A stretch of 64,000 nucleotides of DNA. Source: Rhea pennata (Eukaryota; Chordata; Aves; Rheiformes; Rheidae). Positions 15,401-27,100 of the stretch are shown here, one piece after another; positions within the stretch are counted from its first letter, which is position 1; every line of letters begins with the position of its first letter. The notes below the pieces were generated by a model. That model had not been told where the DNA came from. It did no database searches and worked only from the letters and a program-made list of their open reading frames with translations. The position numbers were made by a program, and so were the translations under genes. The stretch spans positions 11,627,383-11,691,382 of the forward strand of contig NC_084670.1 in the NCBI RefSeq assembly GCF_028389875.1, written 5' to 3'.

Positions 15401-18400
15401 GCTATAAAAGCTTCATATTGTGTGCTCTTGGACTTTGCTTTCTCCCAGCTTCCTTCGAGCCCACACAAGAGATGGACTTGAGGTTTTTTGGCTTTCTTCC
15501 CCTCCCCCTCCTTGCTCCATACATACGCTGACCTTTTAGAAAAATAAATAAAAGATAAAGAAGGACCTGGAATGTTGCAGAATGTGTGTACATTTTGCTC
15601 TCTGTTGTTTTCTGCTGGGATTAGTTGTTTACAGTGGGGGAGAGAAGGGAGGGCAGAGGAAGGGGGGTCTGTGGCCTTAGCTGAAATTAGTGGCATTTCG
15701 GAGTGATCTTGTTAGGTGGTCCGCAGTTTAAAGACCTAAATCCTTGTAATCCCCCCATGCCTCCTTGGCCACTACTCCTTTTGCTCTTGTTCTCTTGCCT
15801 TTCTTTCTTTTTTTTTTTTTTTTAGGGGGAAAAAAAAATCTCAAAGTCAGCCTCTCTGTCTCTCGGATACAGGCGCATAATATACACACACGCGCACGCA
15901 CACACACTCTTGCTCTCTCGTATGCTTTCATTCACACATTGTACCTGCATAACAAATTAATGTCTTAGCTAGCTGAAGTCTACATCTGTTACCACTACGG
16001 GACTGGGCTTGTAAAATGCTCTCTCTAGAATGCAGACGCACACTGAATATTTTTATTTATTTTCTAAAAAACATTGAGCTGCCAGACTTTCAGTTTGTGA
16101 TTACACTTAAATTCAAATTGAAATTTCAGCCATAAATCAAGTGCGCCAGATTAGTTCCTCTTGTGGGTTTGAACATGCTCTTTGGATTTTAAGGTCAGAA
16201 GATATCCGTTTTCACAGTGCTGAAAAGTTTAAAAATATACTACATTTTAGGAAGAAAAATAAATATGGTTTGCATTATAAAGCAGTACATCAAATATGTG
16301 CATATGCGCACACACAGCGATGTCAATGAAGCTGAATGCTGTCAGATCACCTTTGAGGACTAATAGCACCTATTTGTTAAGCAAGCCAGGAAACACGGTG
16401 GCTATTTATCCAAGGAGAATACAGCAGATTGTCGTGAGATGTGATATTTACCCTGCAAGAGAATAAAAGTTTATTCTTTACTCTTCAATTTTAAAAAAAT
16501 AGTAAAAATTAAATAAACACACCAAATACTTCTCTTGGCAGGCTTTATGGCGTAGTTTAGAAAAAGGCATTTACAAATGGTTTCAAAATGGCTGTATTAC
16601 ATCTGTCAGCGGGTGAAGGGAACACCCACAAACTGTGTTTTTATCTCTTGAAGTTTTGTTCCACTTGAGCAATAAAAGCCGGATTCACTGCTGTTTTGTG
16701 TGATTGGAGTAATCCTAGTGTTGAGTATGTTTTTAAAACTTCTGCGTTTCGTTGGTTTTGTAAGTTTTAAGAAACTCCTGGGGTGGCAGAGTACTTTGTT
16801 TTTAGTTTTTACTAGCCTTGGACAAAGATAGGTTTGCAAGCACCTGGCACAGACAAGTTCATCCTGGTTCCCTGGCCTGTCCTTCCCAACAAACAGTTGG
16901 GCAGGAAACCTCCTTATCTTTGATGTTAATGTCATCAGCAGTTTCTTTTTTATAGTGCCGTTCTTTCCCTGGGAGTTGAAAAACTATCCTAAAGTAGGCT
17001 CTGAACCCACATCCAGTGTCCTCCAGTCTGAACTCCAGAACGACAGCTTAAATCCCTTTTCCGTTTGTGTTGCAGCCCAGGAGGATAATACCGAGAGGTA
17101 TAGCGTTCCCAAGGCTGCTCTCGTACTCAAAGATATGTTAGCTGGTGGGAACCTAAAAACTGGGCCCTCCCAAAGCAGGGGAAAGCTCTCTTCTGAATGG
17201 TGCGAAGTGATGGAGGAGGAGGGTGTTTTGGAGTGCGCATTTTGGATGGGAGCCATTTCAGTGGGAAACGAGGAATCTCCCATCACCTTCGCTAGTCCTC
17301 TTGAAAGCCAAGCCAGAGTCGCGGCAGCGGCGGGCAGTTCTCCCTCCACTGATTCATTTCCTAGCCTGGTTCCAAGTGTTGAATGTTCTCTCTGTGCAAA
17401 CACTGTTGCACAAGAGGATGGCCCGCGCCGCTGCCCTGGAAAGGAAGTGGGTTGTGACAGTGTGAGAGCAAAGGCAGGCGGGGGTCTGCTGTGTATCTTC
17501 GCCACTTTTTATCTTATTAACATGTTAGTAGAAACCCTGCCAGGGCAACCTGAGCTGGTGACTTGTAGCATAATTGCTCATGTTGCTTCCTTATAGGTCA
17601 GAAGAGAGAGAGTTGAAGTGAGTTGAAAGAATGATTGTTCAGAGGGGACAGTCTGTTCAAGGCGAGCCGTAGCTGCTGACCAGTGTGGCTGAGGTCTGCT
17701 TTTACTGCCCTTACTCCTGCAGAGTTCATACTGCTTTCATGAGGCAGATGGGTTCTGCTGTGACTAACATAAGCAGCAGAATTTTATATGGTTAATGCAA
17801 GAATTTGTATAATTCTTTGTATAATGCTTTGTAGAAGCAGGAAAATAGTGGCAATTCATTTTAGGATTGGTAATCCGGAGAGAGGATTGATATTTCTTTT
17901 TTCTCTTAAGGGACGTGGCTGGCTAGCTCTGCCCAGGATGTGAAATTAGACTGATGGTTCTGCCCTGCCACCAAACCCCTCTGCCCTGGCAGCTCCACAA
18001 TAGCTCTGCTGTCCGTGAGCCAGCTTGGTGGTGTGGTGCAGTGGTGTTTCACTAGTGCAGGGAAAGTGTTAAGCAGCGGTAAACTTGTGACCAAGGTAGG
18101 GAACAGCTGGTGGTGTCGCAGTGGTTCATTAAACTGCAGGAGTTACCACACAGAAAATCAGTGAAGCCAAAAACTTTGAAAAGATCAGCTGTTTAACTGA
18201 GGATAGCAAGAATATTCAGGAATTTTATAATTAACATTAGCAGAAATGTGGAGGAGTTATTAAGTGCTCTGAGTTGGAGTGGGACTAATATGAGGGGCAG
18301 ATTATCTGGGTTATATATATTGGGGTTATATATCTTGCTTATACCTTTCCCACAATCTGCTGTATTTGATGTGTGTTAGACTTGGTAAAGTAGTATTTTT

Positions 18401-21400
18401 AAGCAGCTTTTAGCTGGATGCTGAATAGCTGCAGAATAGCTATGTTTTTTCTCCATAACTTTGAAAGAAACTGCATTTAATAAAATTTAACACTACTCAT
18501 GGTGTTGACTGAGCAGCATTTGAGTGCACATCGTGGATGGTTGCTAAGATTTCACAATTTCCATTTTACTGCTTGGACAGGCACGGACCAATGTAGTAGC
18601 TCCTTCAGTGTCCCTCAGCTGGGGAGTTGTGGAGCCAGTACTTGGACTTCTGAACTTCTTTCCTATCTTGAAGATCAGATCAGATCAGCAGATCTGAAAG
18701 CTTGTTACTGCAAATTCAGAAACGTTTTGCAAGAAAGTGAGTTACCTTTTTAAAGCTCAGTCCTGCTTTGCTGTGCCCTGTGCAGCATTTCAGACCTTGT
18801 GGTGTCTTAAGGCTACATGGATTTGAAAATCTCCTAAGAGTTAGAGGAGTTCCAGCTTCCATCGATGTGGGTTTTATTGTTTTAATGTTGCAGAGCAGTA
18901 TTAAAATTTGGGTGCTTGAATGTAACATGGACAAGGTCTTCCAGTTGTGATATTGATCTGTATGAAACTTCTCAGCAAAATTCTCAGGGAAGGAATGAGC
19001 TCCTTCTCTTTTTACTGGACGACTGAGGCATAGATGTGACCTGTGCAGTTCCCCAGGAAGTCTGTGGAAAAAATGAGACTTGATCCAGATCCCAAGTCCC
19101 AGGCCAGTGTCCCATCTACAGAGTCCTCTAGCAATATTTATTCTCTTAAAGAAGTGTTCAGGAAAACAATTCTAATAGGAGGTAAAACTAGGAACTTTTT
19201 TTCTGTTTTTTTTTTTTTTTTTTTTGTTTGTTTGTTTGTTTGCAAACTCGTTCTGACAAATGACGTTAAGTTTTTCCAGGAACAGAGTATGAGGATCAGG
19301 ACAAGAAAAGTGGAGATTCTGAGAAAAGAGCATACCTGAATATATTTACAGGATCATGTTGTAGGCTTATTAGATATTCTGACAGATACCTGTGTTTTGT
19401 GCCTGTAATTTTAAATCATAATTTTTAAATCATTTTCTTGCTTCACTTTGTGTTGTAGGTGCTGTCTTCAAGGCAGTGTTATTTGTCATAATGCCATGAT
19501 AGAGAAGGGTGCAGAAATCAAGGACTGTTTAATTGGTAGTGATCAGCGGCTGGAAACCAAAGGTAAGCGGAGAAGCTGTATTTGCGATGCTTTCTTTTTT
19601 TTTTTTCTTTGGGGTGGGGGTTACTTCTTACTCATGATTTTACTCCTGTTTCTTCAACAGGACCAGTAAACAGTAGCAATTCTGCAACATGGTATTCAAT
19701 ACTACTAGGATTTGCTTTTTCATGGAAAGTACAGCTTCTTGGCGTAAGAATAGTTCAGGGGCTTCCTCCTCTGAAGATGGCAGAAAAATACTGTTTTATT
19801 AGAACGAACAAGACTGGGTGCTGAGACAGTCTTTTCCCAGAGACCACACTTAGATCAGCCTTGAAGTTGTCCTCAGCAGAAGGAGCTATTATTTTAACTA
19901 ATAACCCTTTTCAGTGTCAGGGGTGATGCATACAAATTACTGGTTGCACAGACTTCCTTCTCTTTGTAGATGCTGCTAGCCAAGGGTGCCAGGATGCTCC
20001 CATCCACCTTGCTCCAAGCAGAAGCTCAAGGTGGAATATCATACTAGGGGTTGCTATGCTCAGTACTAAGTACAAGGGCAGCTACATTAAGATCTGCTTT
20101 ACTTGAACAAGATGCTGTTTGGGGGCTTCAGAGAGGTTACCACTGCATGGCCCTCATTTGGGCAAAGCCAGGCCATCCAATCAAACTGAGGAGCAGTGGC
20201 TCAGTAACCGCCTGAGTGGAACTGTTGATTTCCTGCCCTAACAGATAATGGGCAGGAAATGGCTGTTTCAATGACTGCATCCCAAGCAGAGGGCTTTTTA
20301 ATGAATATTTATGGTTGGGGTTTGGCAGATCCCTGCTCTAGGATGTGGGCTGAGGACAAAAGTGAGTTTGCAGGCTCCATATGAAGTTATTTAGTCAAAC
20401 TGGGATGTGTTTGTTTGCTTTGTCTTTATAGCATATGGGTAGACTCCCGATTGTAACTGTCCTAGCATAGAGCAAGGTTTGTACTTATGAGGTATAGCAT
20501 GACTTACTGTTAGCTATCTATATGACAAGTTTTATTTTAATTTGAAACTAAAAGAGGTGATTGATAAAAACAAAGCATTGATACTGCAGTTGCGAGTCTC
20601 AGATACTCTAGGAAATATCTCTTGTGTGTTCTCCAGTGCACTGTGGTCTTGGTCATGTGTATCTCAATTTCTACTTACTCATGGCTTTGCTCCTCACATC
20701 AATCTGAATCAGTGGCCTTAGCGACACATTTGGTTGTTAATCTGCAGTGTGAACTATGAGGAGACAGGGTGTAGATCTAACTAATATTTTACAAAATAAA
20801 ACTATGCTTGATTTCTTTAGTAGATCATATCAAACAGAAATACCACCTTTTGACCTTGCTCATATCTACTTCAGTTGTCTCTTCTAGGCATCTGATGCTG
20901 CTTTGGTTGATTTTGGTATGGAAGCCATTCTGTCTCCTTGATTATCGCTGTCGTTCTTGTTAGAACCCTTTTCAGGGTCTCTAGATATGTTCAGAGGGAG
21001 AGAAACAGAACTGAAACCCATGGTTCATTTGCCTGCTCTTGTACAGGCTGATGCTCACCTCTGCAAAGCTTAAACCCAGTGCTCAGTGAGTCTATGGGCT
21101 CTCTAGCTGAACTTTTTAGGAAAGTATGACTGACGTTAGCAAAGACATATTCAGGCAGATTATGAATACTCAATTATTCTGAGTGAGAAAAAATAATAAA
21201 GACTCATTTCATTTCCCTGCCTCAGTTTCCCAACCATTCTGGAATTTTTTTGGGCTGGGGTCTGGTTCTCCTTGGTGGTAAGGGATCTCTCTGTGCAGTT
21301 CATGACTTATTTCCTGAACTATGGAGTCTTTCCAGCCCAACATGTCTCTTCTGACGTTGGCTGGTCCCACAGTAAACTGGGCCTTCTCTTTCTCACTGTG

Positions 21401-24133
21401 AAAACATGCTCATGACTTCCCTTCCCCTACCCAAGACCTCCTGTATCTTTTGCCAAGCTTTTGGTGTGGCCCTTTAAGTCTGTTTCCATCTTCCCCCTTT
21501 CATCAAGACTTTGGCTGTGTTGTTCTGTTTGGTAACTTTTCCTTCCTCAAACTCCAGCCTCCATAGCCAGGTTAGAAAAAAATAGTTCTCTTGGGTTGGA
21601 GCCACCCTTTGTTGCAAGCTGATCGCACTTCAGCAGATGTAAACGGTAGTGGCTGGCTGTTGATCCTGGTCTGGGAGCTACATGCTAGAAGTCTGCTCAG
21701 CAAAGCTGCATACACCTTCCCAGAAACATTAAAAAAACACAGCAGTCCCTTATTCCAAAGCATCAGCCAGGATTCGTCAAAGGTACAGAGATCTCTGCAT
21801 CATCCTGCACAGCCACAAGCAAATCCCACAGTTGACTTTACTGCAGAACTGGCTGTTTGCTCCCTACTCTGCCGTTCAAGTCCTGGCTACACTGCCCAGG
21901 TTCAAGGTACAAGAGCTCTTTGAGCCAGCGGTGCACTGACCTCCTTTCAGAAAAAGAGCTGCATTTCCACGCAAGGAGCATGGCAGAAGAGCAGCTACCA
22001 CAAATGATAGGCAAATGTAACTCAAACCAGCTCTCATCTTTTTCCTTCTGCAGAAGAGGCAGGGGCATAGTTAGGGTGGTCCAAATGGTACAGCTGGGAG
22101 TAATGGGATTGATTTAAACACAATTTAGGTTGGATATCTGGAACATTTTCCTAACGATGTGGTCTGGTGGGCTGTGGGATAATTTGCCTGGGGACGTGGT
22201 GGGAGACCTCATCACTTAATAATGGGCTTGGCAAAGCTCTGGACACCTAACTAGAGGAACACTCAACACTAGCTTTTGGGGTAGATCAAATGTAGCGTAC
22301 TACTTCCAAACTGAAAAGAAAGTTAGAGACACAGGAAGGCCAGGTAACTGTCAGTAGTGACTTCCAGTCTTGTGTTGACTTCAGCCCCATCAGAGGCCCC
22401 ATCACTGCTGGCCAGAGATGGTACTTTTCAAGAGCCTCTGTTACCGTCAAGGTATAGAGTTTTTTAAACTTCTGAATGTGCAAGCAATGCTTCCAGAGAG
22501 CCCTACCATTTTCTCCCTCCTGCTTTTATTACCATGCCTAGGAAGCATCCACTTTCCTTCCTCTTTGATACTTTAATTTAAGGAATTTGCTAGTAGAGAA
22601 TAAACAGACAGGCTTTACGAAAGCTACCTCACCCAGGCAGCAGTTTGAAAAACATGTTGGTACCTAAGGAAAAGGAGGTAATTGTTAAAGGGATAGGAAA
22701 TGACAGGCAGCAGTTCTGAAAGAATTTAATTGCACAAAGCATTCAATCATTGTTTCTAAGACAGTTATTAGGATTATGCTCCAGCCTTTTTGATGAACCT
22801 GTTTTTAAAGAGGAGCTCAGAAACAGCATGCACTCATTGAGAGAGGGAGTGTTGCTGATGGACCAGTCAAGGAGTCAGATGCGCCCTAGAGTCAGTGAGT
22901 ACAGTTCCCAAAGGAGTCTCTACGCCACATCCAGCAGGGAGTAAGTTATACATCTGGTATATGTTAGTCAGGAAGAAATGTATGCAGTAAATTGGCATAA
23001 CCTTTCCTCAAAGGAAAACCGAGAAAGAGATACTGTGAAAACATGCACGTAGAATAAAACCAGTAAAATTCACACAGAACTTCCCACTTTATCCCCAACC
23101 TTCCTCTTTGTTTTTGGGACAGAGATACTGTGTGTGTTGGATATTAAAGGGCAAATGAAGTCTGGGGGCTGCTTGAATCATTGCACACCCAAAAACTGAT
23201 TACAGCAATGTTGTTACTGCACAAATGTATGTGCAGAAAGGGAAAAAAATACCAGCATTCAGTGTGTTGGTGTAATCTTTGCTTGGCATCCTGGTACACA
23301 CTTAGCAGTAGCATTAGCTCTATGACCGAGGTGTAGAGTAAGACTTTACTGTGCTTGATCCTGTACAGTTTTTGTGCAACCATATATTTATACTTTCCTT
23401 GGTGCCCCTGCCACAGTCAGTGCCCATTTGCTAAATGCAGAGTTGTTCCATATTCCTCATTTTCCTATCATTTTTCAGTTTGTGGCTGAAGCTTTAAGCG
23501 CACTATGCAAGAGACGAGATCTTTCCTTTCTTACAGCTTTCTGCAGCATTCGTCATCTTAATGCTTCACAGCAGTTAACAACCTCCTTTTCTTCTCTCTA
23601 ATGTTAACGTGGCTGGGTTTTCCTCCTGTTTTACAGAGACCTGAGGGACAGGGAGATTCAGATCTTAAGTGCCCATTCATTTTGACTGGCCAATTTAAGA
23701 AGTCTAGGACTTGGCATTATATAGTACCTTATGGATTCAAAGCCAGGATGCCCCACTTAATTCACTGTGCCTGCAGTGTGCTGTGGTCATGGCTGAAGCA
23801 TGTACAAAGTGCCTAGTTATTAAGCACCACTGAGGTCCGTATGGAAATAGCTTGCTAGTAAGATGTGTACGGCACAAGCAGTGGTAGAGCCAGCTCCTCA
23901 AGGGCAGCATTCAGCGTTGACCAGCAAGCTGTCCTCCCGCTGTGGATACCTTCTTGCATCTGCTTCTTCCAGAACAGGCCCATCCTGTGCATGCAATAGG
24001 GCAGGCCTGTGACAGCCGTGATCATACTCCTACCAAGTGTACACAGGGAAGCTCCACTAAAGCTGTGTGTGTGACCTGTGGCAATTCCAGCCTATTACAG
24101 ACTTGATATTTTAGCCTTAACGTTCTCTTTGTA

Positions 24134-24177
<44 letters not shown>

Positions 24178-27100
24178 AAGTGGAGGTGAGGGGAGAGGCT
24201 CAGTCTGAAAAAAACAGTTTTATTGTATAGGGTCATATTGGCCATTGCATGAATCATTAGCAAGGTCAGAATTTTAAACCCCATTGTACAACTGCTGCTG
24301 CTGCTCTAGCTAATGGCAACTAACAGAAGTGTTTTTTCTTCCTTAAGAGGAGCTGCATCTAGAGCAGGACAAGAGAAGCTCTTTACCAGCAGGCTTCACA
24401 GGCGTCCATGGGCCTCAGGAGCCCAGAGATCCACTCCTGGTGCTGCAGGGGAGAAGGCTCTAGTAACTGTAGGCTTTACTGCTGCTGCCACCCGTGAGCC
24501 CTTTGCTCCCAGCTATGTCAGCTGTTTCCTGTCTGATCCTGACTCCTGATCTCTGTTCTGGCTCTTTGCTCTAGGACCAGTCTCATCCCATTCCCAGCCT
24601 TCTCTTTGGCTTCTCCTCCAGTCTTTGTCTCATGGAGATTGTTTGGTTATTCCCAGACACCAACCTGACTCCACCTCCAGTCTCTGATCATAGCTGCTAT
24701 TTCCAGTCCCCTTGCCTAGCAGTCCCAAGCTGCATTTCCCATCTGGCACTCGCCTCCTGGCTGGTCTGGGTTTGACAGCATCCCTCTCTGAACTGCCTGA
24801 GTGCTGGGCAGGATCATTCTGGCCGCAGGAGAGAAGCAGTTCTGTGCCTAGTGATGCACTGGTCCATAGCCCAGGGATACAAGTGTCGTGAGAGTCCTGT
24901 CTTCCTTCTGCACTTCCATGGTCAAGAGTGCTCAGTGCAAACGGAGTCTCTGGAGCTTTTAGCTGCCCTCCTGAGAGCATGTGCAAACTGAGATTTTTTT
25001 TTTTCCAGTGGCTTATCACATAGCCAAAACTGTGGTTTTTCACAAGAACAGAAAAAGGCACATATCCACTAAGGAATGGCTCCTGTGTCCGATCATTTTT
25101 CAAGTCCTATTCCAAGCCTGGAGTCCTAGGACTTCACAGTGAAACAGTGTAAGATTGTTTTATATTGATGAGGGCCAAACAGCACGTTTTTCTCTAATGG
25201 CATTCCCTGAAAGCAGGTACAATTTAGGAAACCTCCACATGTGAATGGCTGACTGCTTGTGAGGATGCTTTACACTAGCCAAGATGTAGCAGGATGGGGA
25301 CAGGAAAGAACTAACAGACTTTCTGATGCTCTCTCTGCGTTTAAGTAGCGCCCAGCATCTGCTGTTGTAAGATGTGCAGAGTGCTTCCTGGTGAAGTCTT
25401 TGGGAACTGAGAGCACTTAGTATGATACAAGCATGCTGCAATGCAGATGGGAGTTATGAAAGCTCCCAAAGAACAGACACAGACTAAACAGTGCACACAT
25501 GTATATTGTGCACTGGAGAGCAAGATGAGCTGGAGGAGATGTAGGAATGGTATAAAGTCATAGTGAAACTGAGAGGTCTATGGGATTTGGGGGCAGGTTT
25601 AGCTCAGCTGGTTAGGGCATGATGCTGCTAATGCTAAGGTCGTGGGTGCAATCCTCGTATGGGCTGTGCTGAGGGCTGGACTAGCTCTCCAGAGGCCCCT
25701 TCCAACCTCACCATTCTGTTTGTTCCCTAAAGTAGTTTAACTGCTGCCTGTCCCTGACAAAGACACTAGTTGGCAGTTAAAATAGGCATATCTTTAAAAG
25801 CTGTCTTTCCCCCTCCCCCCCATCAGTGACATGTTTCTTTGTGCTCCTAATAAGCCTGTTCTCCGAATTGCAAAAAAAGATGGTTTGTGAGTTCTGGCCA
25901 GGGACTGTTAGGTTGCACATACCATCGGTCCTTTGGCCAGGGAAGTTCAGGTTCCTGAATGAATGAGTTAAATGAACTGCTGCACTTGCAGCATGTTGAT
26001 GGTGAAAAATCTACCCATAAGGCAGCAGCTCTTAACTTTGTGGAAATATTTTTACATGCTCCACACAGGGAAAGTAACCACTTGTGCTCTGCTAGAGCTC
26101 AGCCATATGAAAGAGCAAGGAAGAATACCCTAGTGGTAGCCTGAGAAAGGAAAGGGACCTCTATTTTGTCCAACCCAGCAAGCAAGCAGCAGTCTCCAGG
26201 CAAACATGGCATCTCTGCCATCTTGGCAGGAAGTGTGGACAGAGTGTTTCAGACTGACATTTCTGAGATCCATGCTGGCATTTGCTGTGAGGTGGTGATA
26301 TCACTGTGGGAGCACATCAATCGCTATAATCCATTCCCCTTCTTAAACAGGTTGCTAGGGCTCTGCCATGTTGCTAGGACTCTGAGTGTCTCCCTCTCCC
26401 GGAGGAACTTGCTATCTCATGCACATTCCTAGTCCTTGATCTCACTTTCCCTTGACTAACCTTTCTCTTAAAATCCCTAGTGATCACTTTCCCATACATC
26501 TCTCTTTCCAGTTCCTTCACTCCCTCCAGTCCTTCTGATCCAAGCTGCACTGAAATCAGCTCTCTTTGAGCGCTGAGTTCACTGTTGCTTTCGCCTTACA
26601 CTCCCAAGATACGCCTGTACCCCCGGAAGGTTTTGAGGGTGAAGGGGTTGATACTGATTGAGTGGTCAGCAAAGCCTCCGCTGCACCAGGTGAATGTTGG
26701 CACTGTGCTTTGGTGTTTGCTCAGAGTCAGCGTACCAGAGGAGTGAGAGCTGTATTGACAGCTTGTCCTTTGGGCTGGAATCGCCAGCCCAATTCCTCGA
26801 GCTCCAGGAGGCAAGCTGCCCATCCCACCTCTTGGAGCAGCCGGGACACACGACCCACGGGGGAATGTTGCTCCCTGAGACCTACAGGTGTGGCTGACTT
26901 TTGCACAGTGGGGTTAACAAGGCGCTTGGGAGAAATCTGTGAGACCTTCCTGGCCTTTGGGGTCACTCTGTGGTCACCCCCCATCTCTAGCTATCACATA
27001 AGTAAAGTGTGGCTAGGGAAAGAGCAGGCTTTGACTGGAAAGCCCTGCTGCTCCGTAAACACAAACAAATCAGCCCCCATCACCTGCTTCCCTTCTTTAT

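Larger units (their letters stand above)
5532..19458 (+). other. EIF2B3: EIF2B3 intron (13.9 kb)
   Basis: A long AT-rich intron with no supported nested gene. Contents noted: a 65-bp near-perfect inverted repeat (5757-5821 and 6662-6726); a local duplication of TTCAGGATCCACAAA near 8308-8338; a duplicated TGTAAACCCTAC near 9484-9508; a pyrimidine/T tract with a CA-rich stretch at 15795-15910; and a T-run followed by GTTT units at 19209-19243. The segment 14870-16560 is AT-rich and carries homeodomain-like TAATTA/ATTAG words. A 213-codon open frame at 16955-17596 resembles nothing I know and is open on the opposite strand too. Confidence 0.85.

Noticed and set aside
16955..17596. 213-codon open frame in the EIF2B3 13.9-kb intron
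   Set aside because: The opposite strand is also open (173 codons), no domain or known protein is recognisable, and there is no evidence of a promoter or splice sites. Kept only as a note.
25591..25665. Functional tRNA-Ile gene
   Set aside because: The A and B boxes are present, but the acceptor stem does not pair well, the anticodon arm is altered, and a CR1-like tail is joined directly. It is a SINE.
26141..26185. Short CR1-like word set (GGGACCTCTATTTTGTCC)
   Set aside because: Too short and diverged to separate from chance.
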